A stretch of 64,000 bases of DNA from Hyphobacterium sp. CCMP332 (lineage in GTDB: Bacteria > Pseudomonadota > Alphaproteobacteria > Caulobacterales > Maricaulaceae), in the NCBI RefSeq assembly GCF_014323565.1, contig NZ_CP058669.1, positions 186,001 through 250,000 of the forward strand, in the 5' to 3' direction. Under the pieces are notes generated by a model. It was given only the letters and a program-made list of their open reading frames with translations, did no database searches and was not told the origin of the DNA. Position 1 is the first letter of the stretch; each line of letters starts with the position of its first letter. Below are positions 63,318-64,000 of this stretch, one piece after another. The position numbers were made by a program, and so were the translations under genes.

Positions 63318-64000
63318 TTACGCCACATTCTTCTGTTCGACCGGGTCGCGGAGCACATAGCCGCGTCCCCAGACGGTTTCGATATGGTGTTGACCACCGG
63401 TCGCAGCCGCGAGCTTTTTGCGCAGCTTGCAGATGAAGACGTCGATAATCTTCAGTTCCGGCTCGTCCATGCCGCCATAAAGGTGGTTCAGGAACATTTC
63501 CTTGGTCAGCGTATTGCCCTTGCGCAGCGAGAGCAGCTCCAGCATCTGGTATTCCTTGCCGGTCAGGTGAACGCGGTGTCCGTCCACTTCCACGGTTTTG
63601 GCATCCAGATTGACGCCGATATCGCCGGTCTTGATGATCGATTGGGCATGGCCCTTCGAGCGGCGGACAATGGCGTGGATACGTGCGACCATTTCGTCCT
63701 TGTGGAACGGCTTTGTCATGTAGTCGTCGGCGCCGCAGCCCAGACCGCGCACCTTGTTGTCAATGTCGGCATTGCCGGTGAGGATCAGGATCGGTGTTTC
63801 GATCTTGGCCAGACGCAGCGTCTTCAGAACGTCAAAGCCGGGCATGTCCGGCAGGTTCAGGTCCAGAAGGATGATGTCATAGTCGTAGAGCTTGCCGAGA
63901 TCGACGCCCTCTTCGCCCAGATCGGTTGTATACACATTGAAGCCTTCCGACTTCAGCATGAGATCGATGGATTGCGCTGTCGCGCGATCATCTTCAATCA
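63318..64000 (-). CDS. ctrA: Cell-cycle response regulator CtrA, N-terminus outside window
   Basis: A receiver domain and an OmpR/PhoB-type winged helix are visible. The phospho-acceptor Asp lies in [12 protein letters not shown], and the DNA-binding part has [30 protein letters not shown] and VWGRGYVLR. Codons from 63960 to the window edge read [13 protein letters not shown] in the same frame, the CtrA start region, so only about the first 5 residues are missing. CtrA is the master transcription regulator of the alphaproteobacterial cell cycle and motility. Its phosphate arrives through ChpT, encoded nearby. Confidence 0.97.
   Translation of the reverse strand, partial: IEDDRATAQSIDLMLKSEGFNVYTTDLGEEGVDLGKLYDYDIILLDLNLPDMPGFDVLKTLRLAKIETPILILTGNADIDNKVRGLGCGADDYMTKPFHKDEMVARIHAIVRRSKGHAQSIIKTGDIGVNLDAKTVEVDGHRVHLTGKEYQMLELLSLRKGNTLTKEMFLNHLYGGMDEPELKIIDVFICKLRKKLAAATGGQHHIETVWGRGYVLRDPVEQKNVA

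Overview
The window is a piece of an alphaproteobacterial chromosome with moderately high GC and densely packed genes. It most likely comes from a marine, dimorphic Hyphomonadaceae/Maricaulaceae-type organism. The evidence is a CtrA-ChpT cell-cycle pair at the right end, alphaproteobacterial gene orders (rpoH, carD, fdxA, S4 protein, helicase; aroK-aroB-CorC; DnaJ-like protein next to bolA; cobS-cobT) and many 4-base stop/start overlaps. This assignment rests on gene content and order, not on a marker-gene comparison.

Layout. 0-2.6 kb: AT-richer flank with a partial lipoprotein gene, then an IS3-family element lying between two truncated gene remnants. 2.6-13.1 kb: rpoH, carD, a four-gene ABC export cassette, fdxA, a TerB-like protein, an Hsp15-like S4 protein, a large SUV3-like helicase and a DUF3108 protein. 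13.3-17.1 kb: rpmB, an isochorismatase-like hydrolase and two envelope lipoproteins. 17-28.4 kb: cobT and cobS (both frameshifted), a J-domain protein, bolA, a DUF188 protein, the CorC-aroB-aroK operon, a small membrane protein, a secreted protein, xerD and accA. 28.4-32.07 kb: an insertion-sequence island (IS630, one secreted-protein gene, IS110, an IS6 fragment and a second IS630 3' end) between accA and a GNAT gene. 32-45.6 kb: secA, a parvulin lipoprotein, mutT, a Flp-like peptide, an NDUFAF5-like methyltransferase, comF, grxC, a nitrilase-like amidase, DUF1178, ubiG, lysC, ptsP and a RodZ-like protein. 45.6-54.4 kb: ispG, an ArsC/Spx-like protein, a threonine-aldolase-like enzyme, a two-lobed aspartic protease, a LOG protein, small proteins, then prfA-MOSC-prmC. 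54.6-64 kb: a DUF4167 protein, clpB (multiply frameshifted), a Glyoxalase_8-type protein, an M23 peptidase, chpT, a receiver protein, cheR, a secreted protein and partial ctrA.

Working together: RpoH and ClpB belong to the heat response; AroB/AroK and LysC to amino-acid synthesis; IspG and UbiG to isoprenoid and quinone supply; PrfA/PrmC to termination; SecA, the parvulin and the M23 peptidase to envelope biogenesis; ChpT/CtrA to the cell-cycle phosphorelay.

Most notable: about a dozen small indels confined to cobT, cobS and clpB, while every other long gene is open. Each indel leaves conserved protein sequence on both sides, so sequence error is as likely as real decay. The IS110 element has 12-base inverted ends and about 250 bases of 3' non-coding DNA where a bridge RNA would be expected. 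I found no convincing new defence or biosynthetic system.
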